Below are positions 36,037-44,840 of a stretch of 64,000 nucleotides of DNA, one piece after another (positions within the stretch are counted from its first letter, which is position 1; each line of letters opens with the position of its first letter). The position numbers were made by a program, and so were the translations under genes. Source of the DNA: Candidatus Eiseniibacteriota bacterium (lineage in GTDB: Bacteria > Orphanbacterota > Orphanbacteria > Orphanbacterales > Orphanbacteraceae); assembly GCA_029262235.1 (NCBI GenBank), contig JAJCZU010000004.1, positions 62,001 to 126,000 on the forward strand, written 5' to 3'. A model generated the notes under the pieces. The model was not told where the DNA came from and searched no databases. It saw only the letters and a list, made by a program, of their open reading frames with translations.

Positions 36037-38835
36037 ATGCCTGATCAGTCTCCCCGAACTCCTGAAGAGATCTTCTACGAATGCCTCGAGCGCTCTCCCG
36101 ATTCGCGCGCGGCGTTTCTCGACGCTGTTTGTAAGTCGAAAGGCGTGCGCGCGGAGGTCGAGTCATTGCTCGCCGCGCATGAAAAGGGGCGGCAGGCGTT
36201 TCGTGTACCCGCGACCCAGGGAGGCCCCACGACCGCGACCGGCGAGTCCGGTGATTCCGTCAAGGGGCGAACGATCGGCCCGTACACACTTGTTCGCCTG
36301 ATCGGCCATGGCGGCTTCGGCGTGGTTTACGAGGCGGAACAGAAGGACCCTCGCCGTGCCGTTGCACTCAAGGTAATGCGCGGAGGGGCGTATCTGGACG
36401 AGCTGTCCGTGAAGCTCTTTCAGCGGGAAGCGAGAGCGCTCGCGCGCCTCAAGCATCCGGCCATCGCCGCGATTTACGAAGCGGGGCGGACCGAGGAAGG
36501 CGAGCACTTCTTCGCGATGGAGCTCGTGCGCGGTCGTGCCCTGACCGATCACGTTCGCGCGCAATCAATGTCCCTTCAGGCGAAACTCGATCTCTTCAGC
36601 GAGATCTGCGGCGCGATTCAGTACGCGCATCAGCGCGGTGTAATGCACCGTGATCTGAAGCCGGGAAACATCCTCGTCGACACAGGCGGTCGCCCCAAAA
36701 TCCTCGACTTCGGGCTTGCGAAGATTACCGATGCGGACGTTACGCTGACAAGCGTGGTGACCGAGCCGGGCCGCGTACAGGGAACGCTTCCGTACATGAG
36801 CCCCGAACAGGCGCGCGGGGAGGCGGACGCCGTCGACGTGCGGAGCGACGTCTATTCGCTCGGTGTGATTCTTTACGAAATGCTGACCGATTCGCTCCCG
36901 TACGACGTCCACCGTGCAATGCTGCACGAGGCCGTGCGCGTCATATGCGAGGAACCGCCGAAGCGGCCGAGTACGATTGCGCACGCGATTCGCGGCGACC
37001 TCGAAACGATCGTACTCAAGGCGCTCGCGAAGGAACCGGACCGACGATATGGGAGCGCCGCGGGATTCGCCGACGATCTGCAGCGCTATCGTACGAACCA
37101 GCCGATTACCGCCCGTCCGCCGAGCGCCGGCTACCAGTTCCGCAAACTCGTCGCGCGCAACAAGCTGCCGTTCGGGTTTGCGGGTGCGCTCGCGCTTCTT
37201 CTCATCGCCTTCGGCGCCTGGATGAGCGTTCTCTATGCGCGCGCGGAATCCCTGCGGGCGGATGCCGACGAAGCACGCCTCGAGGCGCAGCAACGCGCAA
37301 CCGATCTCGAGCAGGTTACGCGCTTCCAGACATCGATGCTCGAGGACCTCGATCCCGAACGGCTCGGGCTTTCCCTGCGAGCCGATATGAGTCAGAGACT
37401 TAGGACGGCGCTTCAGGCCGAGGGGATGGCGCCGGGCGCGATCGACGTGGCGGTTCAGGATCTCGACCGAATCTGGCTCAGGGTGAACGCCACCGACACT
37501 GCGCTCGAACTCGTCGAGACCGAAATTTTCGACCGGGCAGAGAAGGCAATCGCGACGGAGTTCGCGGATCAGCCGTCCGTCCGGGCCGCCCTTCGGTTGT
37601 CGCTCGGGGCCCTCGTGCACGAACTGGGTCTCAACGACCGTGCGGCGGCGCTCCTCGATTCGTCGATTGCGACGCGGGTGAAGCTCTACGGCCCGGACGA
37701 CCCGCAGACGTTGCGCGCGATGACCGTGCGCGGCGTCGTCGCGTATTTTTCCGGGGATCTCGATCTCGCCGAGGAGACGTTGCTTCGTGCGCGGGCGGGG
37801 CTCAACCAGGCGCTCGGGGAAGAACATCCCGACGCTGTGGAGGCGGCGGGTAACCTGGCGTCTGCCTACACTGAGCAAGGTCGTTACGAAGAGGCGGAAT
37901 CGATTCTTCGCAGGGCCATGGAAATATGGCTCCGGGACTATGGCGAGGAGGACCTCCGCACTCTCAGCGCGATGGACCGTCTCGGGATCGCTCTTTTCTG
38001 GCAGGGCAAGACAGAAGAAGCTCGTGAATGGTACGAACGCTCGACCGATGCGTACGTCCGTATATACGGGGAGGGGCATGGTGTTACGAATTTCGCGATG
38101 AACAATCTCGCGCAGCTTCTGATCGACATCGGCGAGCTTGAAGAGGCTGAGCAATACGCGAGGAAAGCGTACGAAGGGTCGCGCGTCGCGCTGGGAGACA
38201 ACCACAGCCATACTCTCACGTACGCAAACGGCATCGGCGTACTTTACGCGAACATGGGGCGGTTCGATGACGCGGAGATCGTGTTTCGGAAAGTCGTCGA
38301 CGGGAGAATGAAGACTCATGGTGAGGATCACCACGAGACACTGGGCGCACTGAATAATCTGGGCTTCGTACTCGACGCGTCCGGGCGATCGGAAGAAGCC
38401 GTTCCGCTTTATGAACGTGCCCTTTCAGGACTCAGGCGCACGCTCGGAAACGAGCACGTCCACACACAGAACGCTCTTTCCAATCTCGCTCGCGTCACGT
38501 TCCACTCGGGTCGCCCCGAAGAAGCGCTCGCACTTCTCGAGCCGGCCGAAGAAACGCGCCGGAAATTGAGCGAAAGTGCGAGCCCATCGTCCCTCGCACG
38601 CTTCCTCACGCATCTCGGGCGCTGCCGCGCGGCAGTCGGACGCTTCGAAGAGGCGCAGAACGATCTCGTGGAGGCGCGCACGATTTACGAAGAGATCGAT
38701 GCGTATACGGGGCGTAACGCGAAGGAAATCACCGACGGTTTCGTCGAACTGTACGAAGCCCGGCACAGGGCCGAGCCCGGACGCGGCTACGACGCCGATG
38801 CCGCCAAGTGGCGCGAAGAGCGTAGCAAGCTCTAG
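36037..38835 (+). CDS. Membrane Ser/Thr protein kinase with C-terminal TPR array (2)
   Basis: 932 residues, paralogous to the kinase at 32617. Residues 9-51 carry a single copy of the helical segment (EEIFYECLERSPDSRAAFLDAVC...VESLLAAHEKG). The kinase domain, about 81-350, has GHGGFG (90-95), ALKV (K112), HRDLKPGN (H204-D206), LDFGLAK (D224) and TLPYMSPEQ. A transmembrane helix lies at about 380-400 (GFAGALALLLIAFGAWMSVLY). The remaining ~500 residues are TPR_12-like repeats. The PSAGYQFRKLVARN segment before the membrane mirrors PSAWYTLRKLASRY in kinase 1, so both come from a shared ancestor. Confidence 0.93.
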   Translation: MPDQSPRTPEEIFYECLERSPDSRAAFLDAVCKSKGVRAEVESLLAAHEKGRQAFRVPATQGGPTTATGESGDSVKGRTIGPYTLVRLIGHGGFGVVYEAEQKDPRRAVALKVMRGGAYLDELSVKLFQREARALARLKHPAIAAIYEAGRTEEGEHFFAMELVRGRALTDHVRAQSMSLQAKLDLFSEICGAIQYAHQRGVMHRDLKPGNILVDTGGRPKILDFGLAKITDADVTLTSVVTEPGRVQGTLPYMSPEQARGEADAVDVRSDVYSLGVILYEMLTDSLPYDVHRAMLHEAVRVICEEPPKRPSTIAHAIRGDLETIVLKALAKEPDRRYGSAAGFADDLQRYRTNQPITARPPSAGYQFRKLVARNKLPFGFAGALALLLIAFGAWMSVLYARAESLRADADEARLEAQQRATDLEQVTRFQTSMLEDLDPERLGLSLRADMSQRLRTALQAEGMAPGAIDVAVQDLDRIWLRVNATDTALELVETEIFDRAEKAIATEFADQPSVRAALRLSLGALVHELGLNDRAAALLDSSIATRVKLYGPDDPQTLRAMTVRGVVAYFSGDLDLAEETLLRARAGLNQALGEEHPDAVEAAGNLASAYTEQGRYEEAESILRRAMEIWLRDYGEEDLRTLSAMDRLGIALFWQGKTEEAREWYERSTDAYVRIYGEGHGVTNFAMNNLAQLLIDIGELEEAEQYARKAYEGSRVALGDNHSHTLTYANGIGVLYANMGRFDDAEIVFRKVVDGRMKTHGEDHHETLGALNNLGFVLDASGRSEEAVPLYERALSGLRRTLGNEHVHTQNALSNLARVTFHSGRPEEALALLEPAEETRRKLSESASPSSLARFLTHLGRCRAAVGRFEEAQNDLVEARTIYEEIDAYTGRNAKEITDGFVELYEARHRAEPGRGYDADAAKWREERSKL

Positions 38836-38996
38836 TTCACGCGCTCGACCCAGCGTTCACGTCCACGTCTCTGCCTGCGCCGGCAATCGGCGCCCCCACT
38901 CTCGTGAAATTCCACGAATAAACTGTCCGCTTTCTCCCGGTTTCGTCGCGTAGAACGACGAAAGCCGAATCACACCCTCCAATCGGGAGAAAGCCC

Positions 38997-39560
38997 ATGG
39001 GAACGAGACCCCGTTCGACGGGCGTCGTCAAGACAGCCACGCTCTTGTCGACCCTTCTACTGTTGTCTGCCGGAATCGCCGGCGCTTACGAGCTCGAGCG
39101 CGCGATCCTGGGGGCCGCCGCGGTCGATCAGACGGACGGCACTTACCACGCCAGGGGAACGCTGGGCATTGCGGCTGCGCCGGATCAGACCGACGGCACG
39201 TACGCGGCCGGTGTCGGGTTCTGGAACGTACTTTACTTCGACACCTACACCGGCGTGCCGGGTGAGGACCCCGCAGTGCCGGCGGCGCCTCCCGCGCGGC
39301 TCGAGCTCTTCCCCAACAGCCCGAACCCGTTCAATCCGACGACGAAGATTCCGTTCGCGCTGCCGCAAGCTACGCACGCAACGATGAAGATCTACGACCT
39401 GTCGGGACGCGAAGTCGTGACGCTGCTCGATCGCGAGATGCCGGCCGGGCATCACTCGCTCGTGCTGAACTCGAACGAGCTGGCGAGCGGGATTTACTTT
39501 TATCGCCTTACGACGACTGACGGCAAAACGATGTCGCGTCGCATGACACTCGTGAAATAG
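38997..39560 (+). CDS. Small secreted protein with paired DQTDGTY repeats and FlgD-type C-terminus
   Basis: 187 residues. An N-terminal signal peptide (VVKTATLLSTLLLLSAGIAGA) is followed by a double motif VDQTDGTYHARGTLGIAAAPDQTDGTY, then AAGVGFW. The spacing recalls known secreted proteins with a GGGY...GTIGQP...GGY...GGFW pattern. The C-terminal 90 residues are a FlgD-like domain (FPNSPNPFNPTTKIPFALP...GIYFYRLTTTDGKT) ending MSRRMTLVK. Function is unknown. It heads a run of four closely spaced co-directional secreted-protein genes. Confidence 0.82.
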   Translation: MGTRPRSTGVVKTATLLSTLLLLSAGIAGAYELERAILGAAAVDQTDGTYHARGTLGIAAAPDQTDGTYAAGVGFWNVLYFDTYTGVPGEDPAVPAAPPARLELFPNSPNPFNPTTKIPFALPQATHATMKIYDLSGREVVTLLDREMPAGHHSLVLNSNELASGIYFYRLTTTDGKTMSRRMTLVK

Positions 39561-39638
39561 GAGAAGTCCCAGGTGAACACACGCAATACGAAACACTCGA
39601 TATTACACTCGATATCACATCAAACCCGGAGAAATCAC

Positions 39639-41642
39639 ATGGACCGCAATCCCCTTTTCGCGCTGCTTTTTACGATGCTCGTGTTCGCCGGCGCGGCGTT
39701 CGCCGACCCTCCGACGACACTCAGCTTCCAGGCGATGATCACCGACGGCGGCGGGCCTGTCTCGGACACGCTCGACCTCACGTTTGCCGTCTACGACACG
39801 TCCGACGCGGGGATTGCGCTCTGGACCGAAACGATTCCGAATGTGCCGATCGAAGTCGGTCTCGCGAACGTGATTCTCGGCAAGATCAACCCGCTGAACC
39901 TCGCGTTCGACGACACGTACTGGATCGGCCTCATGGTCGGCGCGAATCCTGAGATGACACCGCGTACCGAACTCACCGCAAGCCCGTACGCGCGGGCGCT
40001 TTCACCCGGCGGCGCGGTGACAAGCCTGAACGGGAAGACTGACGACGTCACGCTGCTCCCCGGCATTGGCGTCACCCTTTCGACATTGGGGAACACGATC
40101 ACGGTCCATGCGCCGGCCGCGGCGGGTGGCGGCTGGTACGTAAACGGCAACGACATCGCCTCGAACGTCCCGGGCGGCGTTGCGATCGGCGATTCCGTGC
40201 CCGAGGCGAAGCTGCACGTGAACGGCGGCTCCGCAAGCGCCGGTCCGTGGGCGCTCATTAAAGGAGGCGGCAGCGTCTTCGACAACGTGGCGCTCCGTTT
40301 ATACGACACGGGGGGCGCGGCGGGGAATCGCACGTTTCTCGAGTGGGCGCATCGGGGCGAGACCGCAGCAGCTCCGGTCGGTCGTATCTACACCCGCTCG
40401 TACGGGTCTAACGCCTCGGATGGCGCCGACTTCATCTTCGAGTCCGCGAACGACAATGTCGGCGGCTTCACGCAGAACCAGCTCGTGCTGAAACGGAACG
40501 GCCGCGTCAGCGTCGGCGGTGTCGGCGGTCCGATCACGACGTTCGATGTCGGCGGTTCGATCCACGCGGCCGACTCCATCATGGCGGACTATCTCGAACT
40601 CGAAGACGGCGCGGGCACCGTGATGTTGCAGCTTGTGGGAGAAGATCCGGGCCCCGGCCTCGGTCCCCATCTTTCGATGAAGAATCTGGCGGGCGACGAA
40701 ACCGTTTTCCTTGACGGGAACTACGGGTCGTCCGCCTCCGGCCTGCTCCTGCGAGGCCCGGGGGAGGAACTGCGCGTTCAGCTCGAATCGAGGGATGGAG
40801 GGACGGGAAGTGGTGCGAGTCTTCGACTGTTTGATGAAAACAACTACGAAACCGTTCGCCTGGACGCAGAGGAAGACGGTGCCGGTGGCGGATATTTCTC
40901 GCTTCGGAACGAAGTGGGCAACAAAACCTTCGAGCTGAAATCAGAGGAAGGGCCCGGCTTCGCGTCCGTCATTCGGTTCCTCAGGAACGATCAAACGACC
41001 GTGCTCGAACACGAGGCGCACGAGGGTGGCATTGCCGCGAACGGCGCGACTTCCTCGTACTACAACACATTGGGAACGCGCACGGTCAGTATTCGTTCGA
41101 GCGGTTCGCCGCAGAGCGGCGAGATCGTGCTCTACGATTCGTCGGGATCGGCGACGCTCTGGATCGACGCGGACCGGAACGGCTCGAGCCGGATCGAAGT
41201 CGACGTGCTCGAATTGAACGGTGCGGATCTCTCCGAACGCTTCGACGTGACGGATACGGATCGCGAGATCGAGCCCGGGACGGTCGTCAGTATCGACCCG
41301 AACTCGCCGGGCGACCTCCGCATCTGTGACAACGCATACGATCGTCGCGTCGCCGGCATCATCGCCGGGGCGGGTGGCGTGCGAACCGGCTTGATTATGG
41401 GACACGACGGCACGGAAGCAGACGGCGAGCATCCGGTCGCTCTCACGGGCCGTGTTTACTGCTTCGTCGACGCCACGCACGGCCCGATCGAACCGGGCGA
41501 TCTCCTGACGACATCGGACGTTCCCGGACACGCGATGAAAGTCGAAGATCACGAAAAAGCGACCGGCGCCATTCTGGGCAAGGCGATGACGGGACTCGCG
41601 AGCGGCCGGGGCATGGTCCTGGTTCTCGTGAGCCTGCAGTAG
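39639..41642 (+). CDS. Secreted tail-fibre/peptidase G2-like protein
   Basis: About 667 residues from ATG 39639 (CGGAGAAAT upstream; the frame opens 22 codons earlier). The signal peptide is NPLFALLFTMLVFAGAAFA. Residues ~25-135 (TTLSFQAMITDGGGPVSDTLDLTFAVYD...PRTELTASPYARAL) form a collagen- or fibre-like head domain seen in surface proteins of these phyla. The middle is glycine-rich beta repeats. The C-terminus (GTVVSIDPNSPGDLRICDNAYDRRVAGIIAG...PVALTGRVYCFVDATHGPIEPGDLL) matches the intramolecular-processing G2-type fold of tail fibres. Catalytic residues were not identified. Confidence 0.78.
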   Translation: MDRNPLFALLFTMLVFAGAAFADPPTTLSFQAMITDGGGPVSDTLDLTFAVYDTSDAGIALWTETIPNVPIEVGLANVILGKINPLNLAFDDTYWIGLMVGANPEMTPRTELTASPYARALSPGGAVTSLNGKTDDVTLLPGIGVTLSTLGNTITVHAPAAAGGGWYVNGNDIASNVPGGVAIGDSVPEAKLHVNGGSASAGPWALIKGGGSVFDNVALRLYDTGGAAGNRTFLEWAHRGETAAAPVGRIYTRSYGSNASDGADFIFESANDNVGGFTQNQLVLKRNGRVSVGGVGGPITTFDVGGSIHAADSIMADYLELEDGAGTVMLQLVGEDPGPGLGPHLSMKNLAGDETVFLDGNYGSSASGLLLRGPGEELRVQLESRDGGTGSGASLRLFDENNYETVRLDAEEDGAGGGYFSLRNEVGNKTFELKSEEGPGFASVIRFLRNDQTTVLEHEAHEGGIAANGATSSYYNTLGTRTVSIRSSGSPQSGEIVLYDSSGSATLWIDADRNGSSRIEVDVLELNGADLSERFDVTDTDREIEPGTVVSIDPNSPGDLRICDNAYDRRVAGIIAGAGGVRTGLIMGHDGTEADGEHPVALTGRVYCFVDATHGPIEPGDLLTTSDVPGHAMKVEDHEKATGAILGKAMTGLASGRGMVLVLVSLQ

Positions 41643-41651
41643 GAGAGAACA

Positions 41652-43112
41652 ATGAAACGCATGACGAACACCAGATTAGTTCTCGGGCTTGTGGGACTTC
41701 TTCTGCTCGGCGCTTCGACCGGGCGCGCCGTTGCGCGGACCATCGATCTGCTCCCCGACGTGGCTGCGGCTTCGAACAAGTTCGCGCCTTCACCGGGTGA
41801 GGGCGTCGAACGCCAGCGGCTTACGGAAGTAGCCTTGAACGCGCTGCTGGAAGAACCTGTGCGCGCCGGCGATCGCATCACGTTCCGGCTCTTTCCCGAC
41901 GCGGAACTGGAAGGCGTGATCGAAACAGTCGAGGAAGAAGGCGGGCGACGCACTTCGATCGGCGGAAGCATCCCGGGCTATCCGATGAGTCATTTCCGGC
42001 TCGTCGTTCATAACGATGTGGTGATCGGAAACATTCAGAAGGACCCGCACGAAGGTTACGAGCTGCGCCTCACTCCGGGTGGTGAACCGATCGTCCGCCA
42101 GGTCACGTCACACCACCCGCACGGCTGCGCCGTCACGGAGGCCATGATCGAAGAGGCCTACGAAAGTGCACCGCCCCGGATCGATTCGGGCAATGACAAA
42201 GCAAAGTCAGGCGAGCCCATCGACGTCTTCGTGTTCTGGACGCGGGCGGCGCAGGACTCGGCCGGGGGCAGAAACGCGATCAAGGCCATCATCAGACTCG
42301 CGTTTATCGAGGCGCGCGATGCGAACCATATCAGCAGCATAAGCTACGACCTGCTGCTCGCGGGATTCGCGTACACGGATTACGAGGAGGGAGGCAATTC
42401 GTACCAGACACATCTGGAGGGGCTTCAGAATCCGTTCGACGGCGCAGTCAACGAGATGCCACAGGTCCGGAACGACAGCGGCGCCGATATCGTGTCGCTC
42501 TTCGTGCACGACACCGGCGCGTGCGGGATTGCCTACATTAACGGGGCATGGGACGAGAACTACGCGTTCAACGTCGTGCACTGGAACTGCGCGGCGGCGG
42601 TGAACAGCTGGTCATTCGCGCACGAACTCGGTCACAACATGGGTTCCGGTCACGAGGTCGGCGACGGTGGCGGCATCACGAACTACGCGCGCGGTCACAA
42701 GTTCACGGGTAACTCCGGTTCCGTCTGGCGAACGATCATGGTGACCAATAGCGTGAACAGCACGCGCATCCAGTACTTTTCAAATCCGACCAAGATCTTT
42801 GACGGGCAGTTTACGGGAGTCATTGTCGGGCAGCCGGGCGAAGCGGACAATCATAGCGTGTTTGCGAACACGGCCCCGACAATCTCGAACTATACACCCA
42901 TGTGGCCGCTCGAAATCTGGGTGGACTTCAATCATGTCGGCTTCGAGTTCGGCACAGAAACAGACCCGTTCACGAGCATCACGGAGGCGATCGATGACAT
43001 CCACTTCGGAGGAACGGTCCGCGTCCGGAACTCCTCCCCCGAGACGATCACAACCGAGGACAAACAGGTGCGACTGATTTCCTGGATCGGCGATGCCGTG
43101 ATCGGGAAGTGA
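41652..43112 (+). CDS. Secreted reprolysin-like (M12B-type) zinc metalloprotease
   Basis: 486 residues with a signal peptide (RLVLGLVGLLLLGASTGRAVA). The zinc motif is HELGHNMGSGH (324-334), the HExxHxxGxxH consensus of metzincins. A propeptide-like region with GYPMSHFRLVVHNDVVIGNI precedes it. IDVFVFWTRAAQDSAGGRNAIKAII opens the catalytic domain. No FlgD domain is present; the tail has beta-strand repeats (DPFTSITEAIDDIHFGGTVRVRN). The stop is next to the next open frame. Likely an extracellular protease. Confidence 0.88.
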   Translation: MKRMTNTRLVLGLVGLLLLGASTGRAVARTIDLLPDVAAASNKFAPSPGEGVERQRLTEVALNALLEEPVRAGDRITFRLFPDAELEGVIETVEEEGGRRTSIGGSIPGYPMSHFRLVVHNDVVIGNIQKDPHEGYELRLTPGGEPIVRQVTSHHPHGCAVTEAMIEEAYESAPPRIDSGNDKAKSGEPIDVFVFWTRAAQDSAGGRNAIKAIIRLAFIEARDANHISSISYDLLLAGFAYTDYEEGGNSYQTHLEGLQNPFDGAVNEMPQVRNDSGADIVSLFVHDTGACGIAYINGAWDENYAFNVVHWNCAAAVNSWSFAHELGHNMGSGHEVGDGGGITNYARGHKFTGNSGSVWRTIMVTNSVNSTRIQYFSNPTKIFDGQFTGVIVGQPGEADNHSVFANTAPTISNYTPMWPLEIWVDFNHVGFEFGTETDPFTSITEAIDDIHFGGTVRVRNSSPETITTEDKQVRLISWIGDAVIGK

Positions 43113-43190
43113 GTGACAATCAGGCTGATGCCAGGAAAAACGAGAACTGGAACACGCAGATCGAACACATCAAGAGAAATGAGGGATGAA

Positions 43191-43730
43191 ATGAGCGCAC
43201 GATACAGAATGCAGGGAACGCGGAACAGCAAGCTGGTGCTGGCCATTGGGATGACGCTTGCGGTCATGGTGTCACCAATGGCTTTCGCGAACGAAATCAC
43301 CGTGGTCCTCGACGCAACAGAGCATGGAAGCCCCAGCTTCGACTTTCCGCCCCTGCTTGTTCCGGTGACGGCCGGGACCTACGAGTGCACGATCGTTGAC
43401 AGCATGGATGGGCAGCCGTCCGCGAAGGCGTGGAGCTTCGCGTTCGGAAATCCGGGAACCTGGCGAACGACCTACGAGTGCCGGCGTCAGGACGGAACCG
43501 TCTACACCGGCGGCGAGGCAACCGAGGCCGATTCGGCCGACGAAGCGTTCATTCAGACAACTGCGAAGACGATCATCATCGAGGTGCCGGTGGATCAGGA
43601 CCTGCGTTTTAACGTGCAGGACAACAAGGTCATCGACAACCATGGTGGCGTCACGCTTCGGCTCTGCAAGATGACGCCGACCGCAACCGAGACTTCAAGC
43701 TGGGGCAACGTGAAGGATCTGTTCCGGTAG
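43191..43730 (+). CDS. Small secreted protein ending in SSWGNVKDLFR
   Basis: 179 residues from ATG 43191 (GAGGG upstream; the frame is open from GTG 43113 but the ATG leads into the signal peptide KLVLAIGMTLAVMVSPMAFA). The mature part is about 150 residues, rich in beta strands, with one cysteine pair (YECTIVD, TYECRRQDGTVY) and no recognisable domain. Its last residues TSSWGNVKDLFR match the ends of the genes at 43782 and 49434, a candidate sorting tag. It follows the M12B-like gene on the same strand. Confidence 0.75.
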   Translation: MSARYRMQGTRNSKLVLAIGMTLAVMVSPMAFANEITVVLDATEHGSPSFDFPPLLVPVTAGTYECTIVDSMDGQPSAKAWSFAFGNPGTWRTTYECRRQDGTVYTGGEATEADSADEAFIQTTAKTIIIEVPVDQDLRFNVQDNKVIDNHGGVTLRLCKMTPTATETSSWGNVKDLFR

Positions 43731-43781
43731 CAAGTTGAGATCATGATAATGACGCTTCGAGAACGCAGGAGAGAATTCAGA

Positions 43782-44411
43782 ATGAAACGGTTGTTTTCCA
43801 CGATCATATGGACAGCGCTGTTCGCCGCACCATCCTTCGGGCAGGTGCTCGGCATGGACCGGAACGGGAACCTGATCTGCGAGAGCGGTGAGATGGGGAT
43901 CACGAACGCGGTTCAGGGTCAGGAGTACAGCATCGACTTTGTTGTCGACTATGACTTGATTGTGGCCCTCGCTTTCGTTTTGGGCACGCTCGATTCCAGT
44001 GCGATTTCGAACGTTTCGTTCGAGTATGTCCCCTATCCCACCTGGCAGACCGAGGACATTCGAGTCCCGGAAGATGACGAGTTGAGTTCCGGATTCCTGA
44101 CGTACAAAACACCCGGCGGAAAGGCATGGGTCCTGTACGGTGCCGACTATACGTTCCAGGGCACCGCGATTTCCGTGCTCGGAACGCTGACGTTCACGGC
44201 CGAGAAGAACGGCTGTATCGCGTTCGGAATCGATCCCGGCTCGATCGACGGGGAAGGCGTCATTCGCGGATCGGCCCTGGTCGACAAATGGTTCTTCAGC
44301 GTTGTCCCTCTGTCGACCTGTGCGCCGGGTGTCTGCGAGGTCGCGACCGGAGTCGCACACGCTCGCACCGAAGCGACCAGCTGGAGCGCGATCAAAGATC
44401 TGTTCCGGTAG
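43782..44411 (+). CDS. Small secreted protein ending in TSWSAIKDLFR
   Basis: 209 residues from ATG 43782 (GCAGGAGAGA upstream; the frame opens at 43743). Signal peptide RLFSTIIWTALFAAPSFG. The mature region (MGITNAVQGQEYSIDFVVDYDLIVALAFVLGTLDSS...FTAEKNGCIAFGIDPGSI) has the strand pattern and length of cohesin-like or carbohydrate-binding beta sandwiches, a low-confidence guess. It ends ATSWSAIKDLFR, the shared tag. A strong hairpin follows the stop directly. Confidence 0.76.
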   Translation: MKRLFSTIIWTALFAAPSFGQVLGMDRNGNLICESGEMGITNAVQGQEYSIDFVVDYDLIVALAFVLGTLDSSAISNVSFEYVPYPTWQTEDIRVPEDDELSSGFLTYKTPGGKAWVLYGADYTFQGTAISVLGTLTFTAEKNGCIAFGIDPGSIDGEGVIRGSALVDKWFFSVVPLSTCAPGVCEVATGVAHARTEATSWSAIKDLFR

Positions 44412-44464
44412 CAGCCCGCCGCTTCCCGCCGCTCATGCCCTCCAGGCAGGCGGGAAGCGGGCTG
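44412..44464 (+). terminator. Strong hairpin directly after the stop codon
   Basis: CAGCCCGCCGCTTCCCGCC pairs with GGCGGGAAGCGGGCTG, starting at the base after the stop at 44411. There is no long T-run, so it may act as a stabilising 3' end rather than as an intrinsic terminator. Confidence 0.55.
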
Positions 44465-44538
44465 TACTCCGTGCGTGCGGGGAGTGATCGAGGTGCCTCC
44501 CCACCACCCCCCCCAGCGAAGTGAAGTCGATCGTGAGC

Positions 44539-44634
44539 CCACGAAGAAAGGCCGGTCCTCGTAGCCCGCTCGACCTCCGTAGTTGGCCAGTTTGGCCAGG
44601 GCGAGCGGGCCGAGACAACTCGGCCTTCTTCGTG
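44539..44634. repeat. Nested inverted-repeat element, copy 3 (reverse orientation)
   Basis: CCACGAAGAAAGGCCG (44539-) pairs with CGGCCTTCTTCGTGG (-44634); inside, GCCCGCTCG pairs with CGAGCGGGC. The core, read on the minus strand, is CCTGGCCAAACTGGCCA followed by ACTACGGAGG, the same core and tail as copies 1 and 2 with unrelated outer arms. It lies in the 429-base gap between the convergent genes ending at 44411 and 44841. Confidence 0.8.
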
Positions 44635-44698
44635 GTATCCAATCCGTCTTCTCTTCTCTTCTTCCTTCCGCCTCTTCCCCTCTTCTCTATCCCTGATT

Positions 44699-44814
44699 CC
44701 CCTCTCACATGAAAGTGAAAAAGGCCGGTCCCCGAAGCCCCGAGCCCCATTGGCCGTCAGCCAGGGCGAGGGGCGGAGGGGATCCGGCCTCTTTCTCTTC
44801 CATCGTGAGAGGGG
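44699..44814. repeat. Nested inverted-repeat element, copy 4 (divergent core)
   Basis: CCCCTCTCAC at the left edge pairs with GTGAGAGGGG at the right. Next come AGGCCGG/CCGGCCT and TCCCC/GGGGA, then GCCCCG.../CGAGGGGC around a weak core ATTGGCCGTCAGCCAGGG. The layout is that of copies 1-3 but the core is degraded. A pyrimidine tract (44647-44705) separates it from copy 3. Confidence 0.7.
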
Positions 44815-44840
44815 ACTACCACCCACTCTTATTCTTCTTC

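Noticed and set aside
36565-38334. 589-residue minus-strand open frame inside kinase 2
   Set aside because: Antisense to the kinase and TPR region; no domain and no ribosome binding site.
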